Notes: a model not told the origin generated them from the sequence alone. Positions 1-4,885 are shown, counted from the stretch's first letter. The stretch is 5,307 bases of DNA from Candidatus Nitrosopolaris nunavutensis (GCA_002501855.1 DAOM01000112.1:798-6104), one strand, 5' to 3'. Translations and numbers: made by a program.

Positions 1-591
1 ATTCTTGCTTCTTCAGCAGTTCCTATTTACCTCACCATAAAATTGAAAGACAATCTAAAGAAATTGACACTAATACTCACGGTTTTCATACTAATACATG
101 CTGTGTATCATGTATTTGGATTTCTTGGATATAGTAAATTAGCGGAAGGTGTATTTCAACCGCTTTCTGTTACATCATTAATATTCTTTGGCATAGTCTA
201 TTCTGGTTTCACCAAACCAAAGAATTTGGGTACAAAAAACATGGTTATGGCGTTGAATCCTGGTATCTTCCTTCTTTTTATGAACAACATCACAATAATT
301 CTGCTTTTGATAGCTTTGGCCATATTTGTATGGCAAGTATCTCGATCTAAAAGTATCAGAAGTTTTCAATTTCAGATCTCGATATTTCTAGTCGTATGGA
401 TTTTGGGAGAGATAGTTGGTAATCTTGAGGATAATGGAATCATTGTATTTCCTGCCCTTCAAGGAAATATTGGATTAGAAATACATGTTGTGTCAATGGT
501 CTTGTTTAGCTTAATGTTGTGGCTTAGATTCTATTATTCAGAAAGAAGTGGTAAAAAGATGATTGAAGATGTGGATGCTACTCTAAGGTGA
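1..591 (+). CDS. Multi-pass membrane protein of unknown function, 5' end outside the window
   Basis: The frame is open from base 1, giving 196 codons before the TGA stop. The first candidate start inside the window is a TTG at 43. The residues before it (ILASSAVPIYLTIKLK) look like the end of a membrane helix and a basic loop, so the true start is probably upstream and TTG-43 is probably internal. Counting from base 1, hydrophobic segments lie near residues 22-43, 52-70, 88-112, 125-145 and 159-182, with a basic/acidic cytoplasmic-like tail (SERSGKKMIEDVD). Helix 1 carries two His four residues apart (HAVYH), and a third His lies near 162 at the start of the last helix; intramembrane His could bind haem or a metal, but that is conjecture. 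I do not recognise the family and assign no function. A hairpin and T7 tract follow the stop. Confidence 0.8.
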   Translation: MLASSAVPIYLTIKLKDNLKKLTLILTVFILIHAVYHVFGFLGYSKLAEGVFQPLSVTSLIFFGIVYSGFTKPKNLGTKNMVMALNPGIFLLFMNNITIILLLIALAIFVWQVSRSKSIRSFQFQISIFLVVWILGEIVGNLEDNGIIVFPALQGNIGLEIHVVSMVLFSLMLWLRFYYSERSGKKMIEDVDATLR

Positions 592-601
592 AAGTGGAAC
601 C

Positions 602-633
602 ATACAAATTATCATTTTTGTATACCTTTTTTT
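602..633 (+). terminator. Hairpin plus T7 tract ending the membrane-protein gene
   Basis: ATACAAA (602-608) pairs perfectly with TTTGTAT (617-623) across an 8-nt loop. Three bases later comes a run of seven T (627-633), itself bracketed by TACC and GGTA. It lies 11 nt after the stop codon. Archaeal termination depends mainly on the T-rich tract, so the T7 is the stronger part of the evidence. The hairpin also sits between convergent genes and could form in the opposite transcript, though that strand lacks a T run. Confidence 0.6.
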
Positions 634-650
634 GGTACTACGCCGTCATT

Positions 651-1004
651 TCATTCATCTAATGAGAAGAACCATTCTGTAACTTTTTGAGTATCTACAT
701 TCTGCTCGGCCTCAATAACTACATTGTTGTATTCATATTTTACACTGAATGATTTTAATATTGTACGAAAAAGACTTGATTTCTTACCATCCTCTGTAAT
801 CTCAATTTTATCAATGATGAGCAACTTCTCTTCAACAAGCCATCGGATCTTTTTATAAGCAGTAGTATGAGAGATGTTAGTTTCAAGTATAATTTGATTA
901 GCTGATTTGGATTGATACATTGCCGCATCTAAAATCTTTTGTAGTTCGATATCATCCAATACAGAAAGGATGGCAAGTTTTAATCTCTCGCCTTTAATTA
1001 TCAT
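651..1004 (-). CDS. Winged helix-turn-helix transcriptional regulator (ArsR-like fold)
   Basis: This is a 117-residue cytoplasmic protein. Residues 6-30 resemble the first helices of a winged-helix domain (RLKLAILSVLDD...ILDAAMYQ). Residues 34-64 fit the helix-turn-helix, with the recognition helix around ISHTTAYKKIRWLVEEKLL. Residues 66-83 fit the beta wing (KIEITEDGKKSSLFRTIL). The pattern 'switch between cell types of subunit by HTH, then S-LFR in the wing' matches small regulators common in Nitrososphaeria. The tail (about 84-117) has alternating hydrophobic residues and an acidic end; I see no ligand or metal motif such as the CxC of metal-sensing ArsR proteins. The ATG at 1004 fits: an AT-rich TATA-like element lies about 25 nt upstream and no ribosome binding site is visible. 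It converges on the membrane-protein gene. Targets are unknown; self-regulation through the palindrome at 1078-1089 is possible but untested. Confidence 0.9.
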   Translation of the reverse strand: MIIKGERLKLAILSVLDDIELQKILDAAMYQSKSANQIILETNISHTTAYKKIRWLVEEKLLIIDKIEITEDGKKSSLFRTILKSFSVKYEYNNVVIEAEQNVDTQKVTEWFFSLDE

Positions 1005-1025
1005 GTCGATGCTTTGTTTGACAGC

Positions 1026-1032
1026 AAATAAT
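1026..1032 (-). promoter_or_regulatory. Weak TATA-like element for the regulator at 651-1004
   Basis: Read on the minus strand this is ATTATTT, centred about 25 nt upstream of the ATG, the spacing expected for a leaderless archaeal transcript. A second AT-rich candidate lies further out (TTTTTATT around 1040-1047), which would give a leader of roughly 13 nt. I cannot choose between them. Confidence 0.3.
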
Positions 1033-1077
1033 CTTGAACAATAAAAAGTACGTTAAATTTAATAGATTCTACGAGCC

Positions 1078-1089
1078 CGCGATATCGCG
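1078..1089. repeat. Perfect 12-bp palindrome CGCGATATCGCG
   Basis: Every position pairs, and the site is GC-rich in otherwise AT-rich intergenic DNA, about 75 nt upstream of the regulator start at 1004. It could be an operator for a dimeric regulator or a methylation/restriction-type site. It lies too far upstream to overlap the predicted TATA box. No second copy was noticed in the window. Confidence 0.5.
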
Positions 1090-1389
1090 TTAAGAGATAT
1101 AGATACACAATCTGTCACCTAAACATGGACAATTCCTTAAGGCTTCCACATTCGGATACACAGCCCATAATTTTGTATTTTTACCTTAATTGATTCGGCA
1201 GACTCCTATTCAACTGTCAAAAGTCATACAAGTGTCATATAAAAGTAGATACAAATGTTGAATATGGAACTCACAAGTGTAATTTGTCATCGTCATTATT
1301 ATCTAATGACAAATAGTATTTGCTGACGAATTCAAAGAAAAGCATATTGTTGAGCAGCGTTGTCATTGCTAGTATAGCTTAGGCCGTCT
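1090..1389. other. Intergenic region without a convincing gene
   Basis: This AT-rich stretch lies between the start of the 651-1004 regulator and the terminator of the PepSY-like gene. It holds a cluster of six GTCAT/ATGAC pentamers (1223-1366), one 9-bp stem-loop (1282-1314), and a TATA-like CATATAAAA at 1236-1244 on the plus strand. Two very short frames are present (23 codons at 1255, plus; 31 codons ending at 1271, minus); neither is supported well enough to call. A small non-coding RNA starting near 1265 is possible from the TATA box and stem-loop, but that is inference. Confidence 0.5.
1282..1314. repeat. 9-bp perfect inverted repeat (stem-loop or operator)
   Basis: ATTTGTCAT (1282-1290) and ATGACAAAT (1306-1314) are exact inverted copies around a 15-nt spacer. 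The spacer contains another GTCAT (1292-1296) that could pair alternatively with the same right arm. No T run follows on either strand, so a terminator is less likely than a protein-binding site or an RNA structure. Confidence 0.5.
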
Positions 1390-1419
1390 TTACAAAAGGA
1401 AAGGAAACGCAGCTTTCCT
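1387..1419 (-). terminator. Hairpin terminator of the PepSY-like gene
   Basis: AGGAAAG (1397-1403) pairs perfectly with CTTTCCT (1413-1419) over a 9-nt loop. It begins 2 nt after the TAG stop of the minus-strand gene. On the transcribed strand the stem runs into TTTTGTAAAG, a modest T-rich tail. Position and structure fit a transcription terminator. Confidence 0.5.
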
Positions 1420-1420
1420 C

Positions 1421-1771
1421 CTAAGGATGAGGTTTACTCATCATTCCAGGATAATGCGTCATCACACCTTGGTGCATTCCAGATCCCATCATTCCCATAC
1501 CGCCACGCATCAATGCTACCATAGATACTTGAGTAGAAGATAGAACCTTTCCGTTTCCAGAGTCCACTAGCACACCATGGAAGTTATTATTACTATCTAC
1601 AACGAATGCCATGTATACTAGAAATCCATGAACCACGGCAATTCTGACTGCAGCTACGTGTGCATTAGCACCCACTGTTTTTTCTGCAATGATACTAGCA
1701 TTATCTAGACTGACATGAACTTGCGATGCGATGGCTTTAGCTATTGTAGGACCTGGGGCAAGCCAAATCAT
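1421..1771 (-). CDS. PepSY-like protein with Met/Gly/His-rich C-terminal tail
   Basis: The product is 116 residues. Residues 19-78 read as a small PepSY-like alpha/beta unit: a helix (SLDNASIIAEKTV), strands (VAAVRIAVVHGFLVYMAFVVD), and the typical ending HGVLVDSGNGKVL, matching the family's 'y.v.vD..tGkvl' pattern. Residues 84-116 hold nine Met and three His among Gly residues (for example MRGGMGMMGSGMHQG), a composition seen in copper-binding segments. PepSY-type proteins are normally exported or membrane-attached, yet no signal peptide precedes this domain: the frame has a stop just upstream and begins MIWLAPGP. A TATA-like element 27 nt upstream supports this ATG as a leaderless start. 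Alternatively a one-base shift in an A7 run would attach an upstream hydrophobic segment (see findings). Metal binding is inferred from composition alone. Confidence 0.82.
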   Translation of the reverse strand: MIWLAPGPTIAKAIASQVHVSLDNASIIAEKTVGANAHVAAVRIAVVHGFLVYMAFVVDSNNNFHGVLVDSGNGKVLSSTQVSMVALMRGGMGMMGSGMHQGVMTHYPGMMSKPHP

Positions 1772-1793
1772 TAATTTCGAGGTTGGTTTTTTT

Positions 1794-1802
1794 CAAAATA
1801 AG
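1794..1802 (-). promoter_or_regulatory. TATA-like element for the PepSY-like gene
   Basis: The minus strand reads CTTATTTTG, centred about 27 nt upstream of the ATG at 1771. No Shine-Dalgarno sequence lies in the short gap, so a leaderless transcript is the simplest reading. The match to the archaeal TATA consensus is only moderate. Confidence 0.35.
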
Positions 1803-1968
1803 AGGGATAGATGATATTGCAAAAATGTATGATATGTTCATTGATTCAAACTGCCAGAAAATAGTGGTACTGGAATTGATCTATGGCGGCACTTCGAATA
1901 TTATGATAACAAGGATATTTTTCCGATAACGTCATACTCAATTTTTGTTACATGCCATAGTCAGTAAA

Positions 1969-1987
1969 CAGATAATTCCAATATCTG
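1969..1987 (-). terminator. Hairpin just downstream of the DUF488 gene
   Basis: CAGATA (1969-1974) pairs perfectly with TATCTG (1982-1987) over a 7-nt loop, 6 nt after the DUF488 stop codon. The transcribed strand continues with TGTTTACTG, only weakly T-rich, so the terminator role is uncertain. Confidence 0.35.
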
Positions 1988-1993
1988 CGCTTT

Positions 1994-2509
1994 CTAGTAT
2001 CTGATCTCTCCGTCAATGATTTGCGCAAATGAAGTAAATTCGTGATGGTTAGGTTCCTTAGTGTTCAGAATATCATGAACCTCCAGCCCGAGCATCGTAA
2101 GATAATCGCTTATAAATCTGCGATGACAACGCCACGGCAAAGCTTCAGCACACATGATAGCTATAGTATTATGCTTTGCAACTAAGAGTATCTCATCAAT
2201 GCCTTCTTTAAATGATTGAGTTTTCATGTAATTAGCATAAGCTTGGAAGCTCTTGTTTTGCCAATGACTATTGCTATTGTGAGCCAGATCAGTTTTCTCC
2301 CGTCTTCCACCTAGTTTTTCGATATGAATATATTCAATGTTTTCATGTGTAAGCAACTTTATCATATTTGCTTTGTTAAAATGAGGGTATCTTCTCGATC
2401 CAGGAAAACGGCGTACATCTACAACCATTGTTATACAATTTTTAAGGAGAATGGAAACAAAGTCACTCCATGAACGATTGGAATGACCTACTGTAAAGAT
2501 CTGTTTCAT
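1994..2509 (-). CDS. DUF488 family protein
   Basis: This 171-residue protein shows the whole set of DUF488 (PF04343) landmarks in order: TVGHSN at 6-11, DVRRFPGSRRYPHFN at 31-45, a YIHIEKLGGRRE segment at 60-71, SFQAYANYM at 88-95, and the hallmark IMCAEALPWRCHRRFI at 118-133, whose CAE and CHR bring together two Cys, Glu, His and Arg. It closes with GLEVHDI near 141-147. Length is usual for the family and nothing is missing. The function of DUF488 is not established; conserved charged and Cys/His residues suggest an active or metal site. It is predicted to be cytoplasmic. The ATG at 2509 is well placed: a TATA box is centred 26 nt upstream and no ribosome binding site is needed. It is divergently arranged with the small gene at 2644, and no functional partner is evident. 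Confidence 0.97.
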   Translation of the reverse strand: MKQIFTVGHSNRSWSDFVSILLKNCITMVVDVRRFPGSRRYPHFNKANMIKLLTHENIEYIHIEKLGGRREKTDLAHNSNSHWQNKSFQAYANYMKTQSFKEGIDEILLVAKHNTIAIMCAEALPWRCHRRFISDYLTMLGLEVHDILNTKEPNHHEFTSFAQIIDGEIRY

Positions 2510-2530
2510 TCTATTCTATTGCTAATTCTT

Positions 2531-2538
2531 GAATATAA
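2531..2538 (-). promoter_or_regulatory. TATA box of the DUF488 gene
   Basis: The minus strand reads TTATATTC, centred 26 nt from the A of the DUF488 ATG. This is one of the clearest TATA boxes in the window and predicts transcription starting at or next to the start codon. Confidence 0.6.
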
Positions 2539-2610
2539 CCTGTGAAACTGTCTATACATGAGATTCACCCCTTAACCTGTAGTGGATTCGAACAAGTGTT
2601 TGTGAACAAA

Positions 2611-2620
2611 TTTTTAATAG
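2611..2620 (+). promoter_or_regulatory. TATA-like element for the small secreted peptide
   Basis: TTTTTAATAG is centred about 28 nt before the ATG at 2644. It lies in the 134-nt divergent gap opposite the DUF488 promoter. Its spacing is the main reason to prefer ATG-2644 over the in-frame GTG at 2542. Confidence 0.4.
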
Positions 2621-2643
2621 GATGGGCGCTCAGAAGGTCTTTA

Positions 2644-2760
2644 ATGCTCAACAGGAGTATCATATTTTCATTTCTTTGTATTTCACTTGTGTTAGCACTT
2701 GGTATGGTACCAACTCATCCTACGGCCTCCAAACTCAATAGCGCAGGAACGTTCTCGTGA
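2644..2760 (+). CDS. Possible small secreted peptide (38 residues)
   Basis: From ATG-2644 the frame encodes a short N-region (MLNRS), a hydrophobic core (IIFSFLCISLVLALGMV) and a small polar tail (PTHPTASKLNSAGTFS) before TGA. This reads as a signal peptide or a single membrane anchor with almost no mature part. The frame is open further up to a GTG at 2542, but the earlier part (KLSIHEIHPL...) looks non-coding, and the TATA-like element at 2611-2620 favours the ATG. It may be a real micro-protein or the front of a secreted protein truncated by a frameshift; the +1 frame past the stop stays open for only about twelve more codons. No family recognised. Chance occurrence cannot be excluded at this length. 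Confidence 0.35.
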   Translation: MLNRSIIFSFLCISLVLALGMVPTHPTASKLNSAGTFS

Positions 2761-2882
2761 AGCATCTTGTAACAATTTAGAGCAGCAGATCTAGACTTCA
2801 TTAGAATAGAATAATGAGCACGAAATAAGATACAATCCAATTTTCAGTAGGCTACGGGCAGAACTGTTTCTATAGATAAAAA

Positions 2883-2898
2883 TTGAATAATTATTCAA
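2883..2898. repeat. Perfect 16-bp palindrome TTGAATAATTATTCAA
   Basis: All eight pairs match with no spacer. It lies in the 272-nt gap before the winged-helix gene at 3033, about 135 nt upstream of the start. Its form suits the site of a homodimeric regulator. AT-rich DNA makes such palindromes more likely by chance, so the call is structural only. Confidence 0.45.
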
Positions 2899-3000
2899 GA
2901 TCGTTTTGGCACAACCTGATTCTCTAGCTATTATCCTAAGCTCATAAAAAGATGTTTGTGGTATTTCAGTCTGTGATTATCCAGATATTAATTAATACCA

Positions 3001-3010
3001 TGCATATCAT
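3001..3010 (+). promoter_or_regulatory. Candidate TATA element for the regulator at 3033
   Basis: The sequence TGCATATCAT is centred about 27 nt upstream of the TTG start at 3033. The gap contains AAAGGA (3015-3020), 12 nt from the TTG and too distant to be a convincing ribosome binding site. A second AT-rich option, ATTAATTAAT, lies at about 2988-2997. Confidence 0.3.
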
Positions 3011-3032
3011 AATCAAAGGAATCTGAGATCGT

Positions 3033-3503
3033 TTGAACGCAAATTCTGACATTGAGCTCTCTGCAAGATTGGATGACGCAGGAAGGAACCAGAAGTTAGA
3101 ATTCTTAAGGGAGGTTATAAAATTAATATCCGATAACAAATCACTGCTTATCTTCAAGACTATTTTTCTTGCTAGTGGAGATAGTGGAGATACTGGTGAG
3201 AATCTCAGAACCCAATTCAAACTTACCAAAAAGCAATACTATTCAAGAATGTCTCGTCTCACAAAAGCTGGTTTAGTAAACAGACAAAAGGGAAGATATT
3301 TTGTTACCGCATTTGGTAGGGTGGTCTATGATGCTCAGAGATTACTCGGAAGTGCAGTCAACAACTATTGGAAACTTAAAGCAATCGATTCTCTTGGAGT
3401 AGCATATGATGATAAGGTGCCCAGGGAAGAACGTATGAAAATAATAGACCTCATGATAGGCAATCCACAAATCAAAGAAATCTTACTTTCTACAAATTAT
3501 TAG
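3033..3503 (+). CDS. Winged helix-turn-helix regulator with C-terminal extension, TTG start
   Basis: The product is 156 residues. Residues 1-27 are polar; 28-98 form a winged-helix domain: LREVIKLISDNKSLLIFKTIFLAS fits the first helices, LRTQFKLTKKQYYSRMSRLTKAGLV the helix-turn-helix with KKQYYSR in the recognition helix, and NRQKGRYFVTAFGRVVY the wing. The phrases SGDSGDT, KQYYSRMS.LTKAGL and NYWKLKAIDS recur, to my recollection, in a regulator family multiplied in Nitrososphaeria genomes. A helical tail (about 99-156, ending IIDLMIGNPQIKEILL) may mediate dimerisation. An in-frame TGA lies just upstream at 3024, so TTG-3033 is the earliest possible start and no ATG or GTG precedes the domain. 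No ligand-binding domain is seen. The target is unknown; the palindrome at 2883-2898 is a possible operator. Confidence 0.92.
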   Translation: MNANSDIELSARLDDAGRNQKLEFLREVIKLISDNKSLLIFKTIFLASGDSGDTGENLRTQFKLTKKQYYSRMSRLTKAGLVNRQKGRYFVTAFGRVVYDAQRLLGSAVNNYWKLKAIDSLGVAYDDKVPREERMKIIDLMIGNPQIKEILLSTNY

Positions 3504-4035
3504 CCATAGCCTATTACCGGTGTAACACTAGCATACCATAGTTGGAATCCCAGCGTCATATATCGCATTGCATGGGATGTAGCAACTGGTGGTGGGAAGA
3601 GCAAGAGTATCTTTTATCATTATCAAAAAATTAGAGGCTATTAGTATATTTTGTCGATTCACAGCAAAAAACAGTCGAACCGTGTTATGCTGTTGATCAC
3701 GACGGAAACTTAAACGGATTTGTGGGAGAAGCTGAGAAGAAATATGTGAATAAATTATTAATATTGGAGGCTTTAATCCGGATTTTCGCCTTAATAGGGC
3801 CGCAAGCATACGTTTTATCGCACTACGCGGTAGTAGCTCGATACGTAGTGTCGTTGTACTGACCAAAAATAATGATGAAGGCTTACTTTCCTTCAATTGC
3901 ACTTTTCAAGATTATTTGCTTATGTCAGCCGGGTTTTCGCCAAAGTACTGGCAATCTGTAGAGGTGTCCCATCGAGGTAGTACACGTGGGCCAGTGTAGT
4001 TCTTTTGCTGATTGACCTTTTCAATTGAGTTCTTA
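3504..4035 (+). other. Gene-poor region with protein-like but broken plus-strand frames
   Basis: No intact gene is convincing here, though short open stretches on the plus strand look protein-like. Frame one runs from about 3635 to 3862 after a TAG (VDSQQKTVEP, then AVDHDGNLNGFVGEAEKKYV). Another is open from 3754 to the TAG at 3997-3999, 81 codons (FNPDFRLNRAASIRF, LTKNNDEGLLSFNC, QDYLLMSAGFSPKYW), and has no ATG, GTG or TTG in its first half. The frames overlap and differ by a shift, as in a decayed gene. The region is visibly richer in CG dinucleotides than its flanks. A 124-codon GTG-started antisense frame (3902 down to 3528) also exists but looks like a by-product. No family is recognised, so the remnant reading is tentative. 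Confidence 0.25.
3821..3850. repeat. 7-bp perfect inverted repeat CACTACG/CGTAGTG
   Basis: CACTACG (3821-3827) and CGTAGTG (3844-3850) are exact inverted copies around a 16-nt spacer. A smaller nested pairing, CTAC with GTAG (3823-3826 and 3830-3833), is also possible. It falls inside the possible decayed coding stretch and has no T run on either side. Confidence 0.35.
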
Positions 4036-4260
4036 CTACTGCCAAACTAGAGGCGGTGATCCGAAATTATTATTGGCCTGGTTATCGCATAACGCTCTAG
4101 TACAATTATTGAGTTGATTGATCTGTTGATCAACTTTTATGCTATTGTTGTGATTGTGGTGCCTGTACGCCAAAGCCTGTTGTGGTATAGCAAACGCAAC
4201 AGCAGTCAGGGTCATAGCTGCGACGATTGCGACGATTCCTAAAGTTACGTTGTGGTTCAT
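4036..4260 (-). CDS. Small secreted Asn/His-rich peptide, paralog 1
   Basis: The 74-residue product has a clear signal peptide at about 1-31: MNHNVTLGI, a hydrophobic core, then IPQQALA followed by Tyr, an A-x-A cleavage site. The mature part would begin YRHHNHNN, then SIKVDQQINQLNN, with two Cys at 53 and 58 (CX4C) that could form a disulfide, and a tail ending GSPPLVWQ. It is clearly paralogous to the gene at 5034-5261: the signal and the start of the mature part are nearly the same, including 19 identical bases (4169-4187 against 5167-5185), while the C-terminal tails differ. Short secreted peptides of this type are, to my recollection, multiplied in Nitrososphaeria; their role is unknown. 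With cleavage before Tyr, His sits at mature position 3, an ATCUN-type Cu/Ni-binding arrangement (inferred). Confidence 0.85.
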   Translation of the reverse strand: MNHNVTLGIVAIVAAMTLTAVAFAIPQQALAYRHHNHNNSIKVDQQINQLNNCTRALCDNQANNNFGSPPLVWQ

Positions 4261-4302
4261 TTCTCAGAGGCTATCGTCAACTATCTATATTTGCAGTGCT
4301 TC
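4261..4302 (-). promoter_or_regulatory. Promoter of secreted paralog 1
   Basis: The minus strand carries AAATATA (4286-4292), centred about 29 nt upstream of the ATG, which predicts a leader of about 3 nt. The TATA flanks (GCAAATATAG) and the block next to the start (GATAGCCTCTGAGAA) are repeated upstream of the other paralog at the same relative spacing. This indicates that the gene was duplicated together with its promoter. Confidence 0.6.
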
Positions 4303-4433
4303 ACAACAAGTGCTAAGACTGTTGGAGAAATTGTCGATATATTCAACGACTATTATATTCATAAGAAAAATTATAGTTACATTCTGACATAAAATGGATT
4401 CAGCGTATCAGGAATAGAGCATAGATTCAATAA

Positions 4434-4468
4434 CAGTTTTCCTCTTCAATCATTAGAAAAGAAAACTG
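4434..4468 (-). terminator. Stem-loop with T-rich arm downstream of the Sso10a-like gene
   Basis: CAGTTTTC (4434-4441) and GAAAACTG (4461-4468) pair perfectly. A further TTC/GAA pair (4445-4447 with 4456-4458) extends the stem past a small internal loop to an 8-nt apical loop. On the minus strand the 5' arm reads CAGTTTTCTTTTC, a T-rich tract suited to archaeal termination. A smaller hairpin, ACAGAT/ATCTGT (4474-4479 with 4492-4497), lies between it and the stop codon. Confidence 0.45.
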
Positions 4469-4505
4469 GCGTCACAGATCCGTCAGCTACTATCTGTCTG
4501 GTGTT

Positions 4506-4781
4506 TCAACTATTTTTTATGTTGACATAGTTAATAGGAGCGATTTCTTCCAATTTATTTTGCAACTGCAATAATCTTGTACCTTTCTCGGTTATTCTGT
4601 AACACCGCATTCCTACTTCGTAGTCTATTAGGGCGCTTTCCTGCAAAATTTCCAAGTATTCTTTCAGCTGATTATATGCTAGATACGATTTGTACATTAA
4701 TCTGGTCCTGCTTGCTCCCTCGCCCACATTGGCCGCCTCTAGAATTGATTTGATGATTTCGCTTCTACTTCTATTTTTCAT
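4506..4781 (-). CDS. Sso10a/HTH_45-like winged-helix DNA-binding protein
   Basis: This 91-residue protein matches the small archaeal winged-helix type related to Sso10a (HTH_45, PF14947). It opens with the basic MKNRSRSEIIKSILEAAN helix (1-18). SRTRLMYKSYLAYNQLKEYLEIL (24-46) gives the helix-turn-helix with the typical 'MYK..L.Y.QLKEYL' pattern. LIDYEVGMRCYRITEKG (51-67) is the wing, and a C-terminal helix (TRLLQLQNKLEEI, 68-80) probably forms the dimerising coiled coil. Length is usual for the family. Members act as DNA-binding or chromatin-associated regulators; the target here is unknown. ATG-4781 is supported by a TATA-like element centred 26 nt upstream. The gene sits between two paralogous secreted-peptide genes on the same strand, so control of those neighbours is plausible but not shown. 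Confidence 0.93.
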   Translation of the reverse strand: MKNRSRSEIIKSILEAANVGEGASRTRLMYKSYLAYNQLKEYLEILQESALIDYEVGMRCYRITEKGTRLLQLQNKLEEIAPINYVNIKNS

Positions 4782-4801
4782 ATTGTATGAAATGAACTCC
4801 G

Positions 4802-4826
4802 AATTAAGTATTTACGAGAGACTTAA
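4802..4826 (-). promoter_or_regulatory. TATA-like element with overlapping inverted repeat
   Basis: The minus strand reads AATACTTAATT at 4802-4812, centred 26 nt upstream of the ATG at 4781. Within it, TTAAGT (4804-4809) is repeated in inverse as ACTTAA (4821-4826) with an 11-nt spacer. A protein bound there would cover the TATA and BRE positions, so autorepression is possible. Confidence 0.4.
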
Positions 4827-4885
4827 CTTACGTCAATTTGTATCACAAGATACTATGTAATTGCTTTATCAATCGTAATTATTTC

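Noticed and set aside
178..369. 63-codon minus-strand frame inside the membrane-protein gene
   Set aside because: It is fully covered by the convincing plus-strand frame, and its composition looks random.
1255..1326. 23-codon plus-strand frame after the TATA-like site at 1236-1244
   Set aside because: The predicted transcription start (about 1265) falls after its ATG, and the residues show no meaningful pattern.
1271..1366. 31-codon minus-strand frame (MTTLLNNMLFFEFVSKYY... with an acidic end)
   Set aside because: The composition looks protein-like, but it has only a poor TATA match near 1392 and overlaps the GTCAT cluster. It is too short to support without conservation.
2584..2593. GGATTCGAAC, the reverse complement of a tRNA T-loop consensus
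   Set aside because: The flanking bases do not form a T-stem, and no anticodon arm or acceptor stem could be traced on the minus strand. It is not a tRNA, and an attachment-site remnant would be guesswork.
2542..2643. GTG at 2542 as the start of the small plus-strand gene
   Set aside because: The extra 34 residues lack any coding character, and the TATA-like element and signal-peptide N-region point to ATG-2644.
2507..2816. Similar AATAGAATA-type blocks in inverse orientation at about 2510-2520 and 2800-2816, suggesting element ends
   Set aside because: Only about nine bases match, the sequence is simple and AT-rich, and there is no target duplication or transposase between them.
2966..3229. 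87-codon minus-strand frame over the start of the winged-helix gene at 3033
   Set aside because: The plus-strand product has a recognisable HTH and wing; the antisense product has no motif and is explained as a shadow.
3528..3902. 124-codon minus-strand frame beginning with GTG
   Set aside because: No TATA element stands about 26 nt upstream, no domain is recognisable, and the plus-strand fragments here look more protein-like. It is kept only as a weak alternative for the region.
3998..4033. AGTTCTT direct repeat and the short ATTGA/TCAAT hairpin after paralog 1
   Set aside because: Seven-base repeats and a 5-bp stem are expected by chance, and no T tract follows on the minus strand to make it a terminator.
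4154..4387. 77-codon plus-strand frame over paralog 1 and its promoter
   Set aside because: It runs antisense to the signal peptide and promoter of a duplicated gene whose sense frame is clearly conserved in the second copy.
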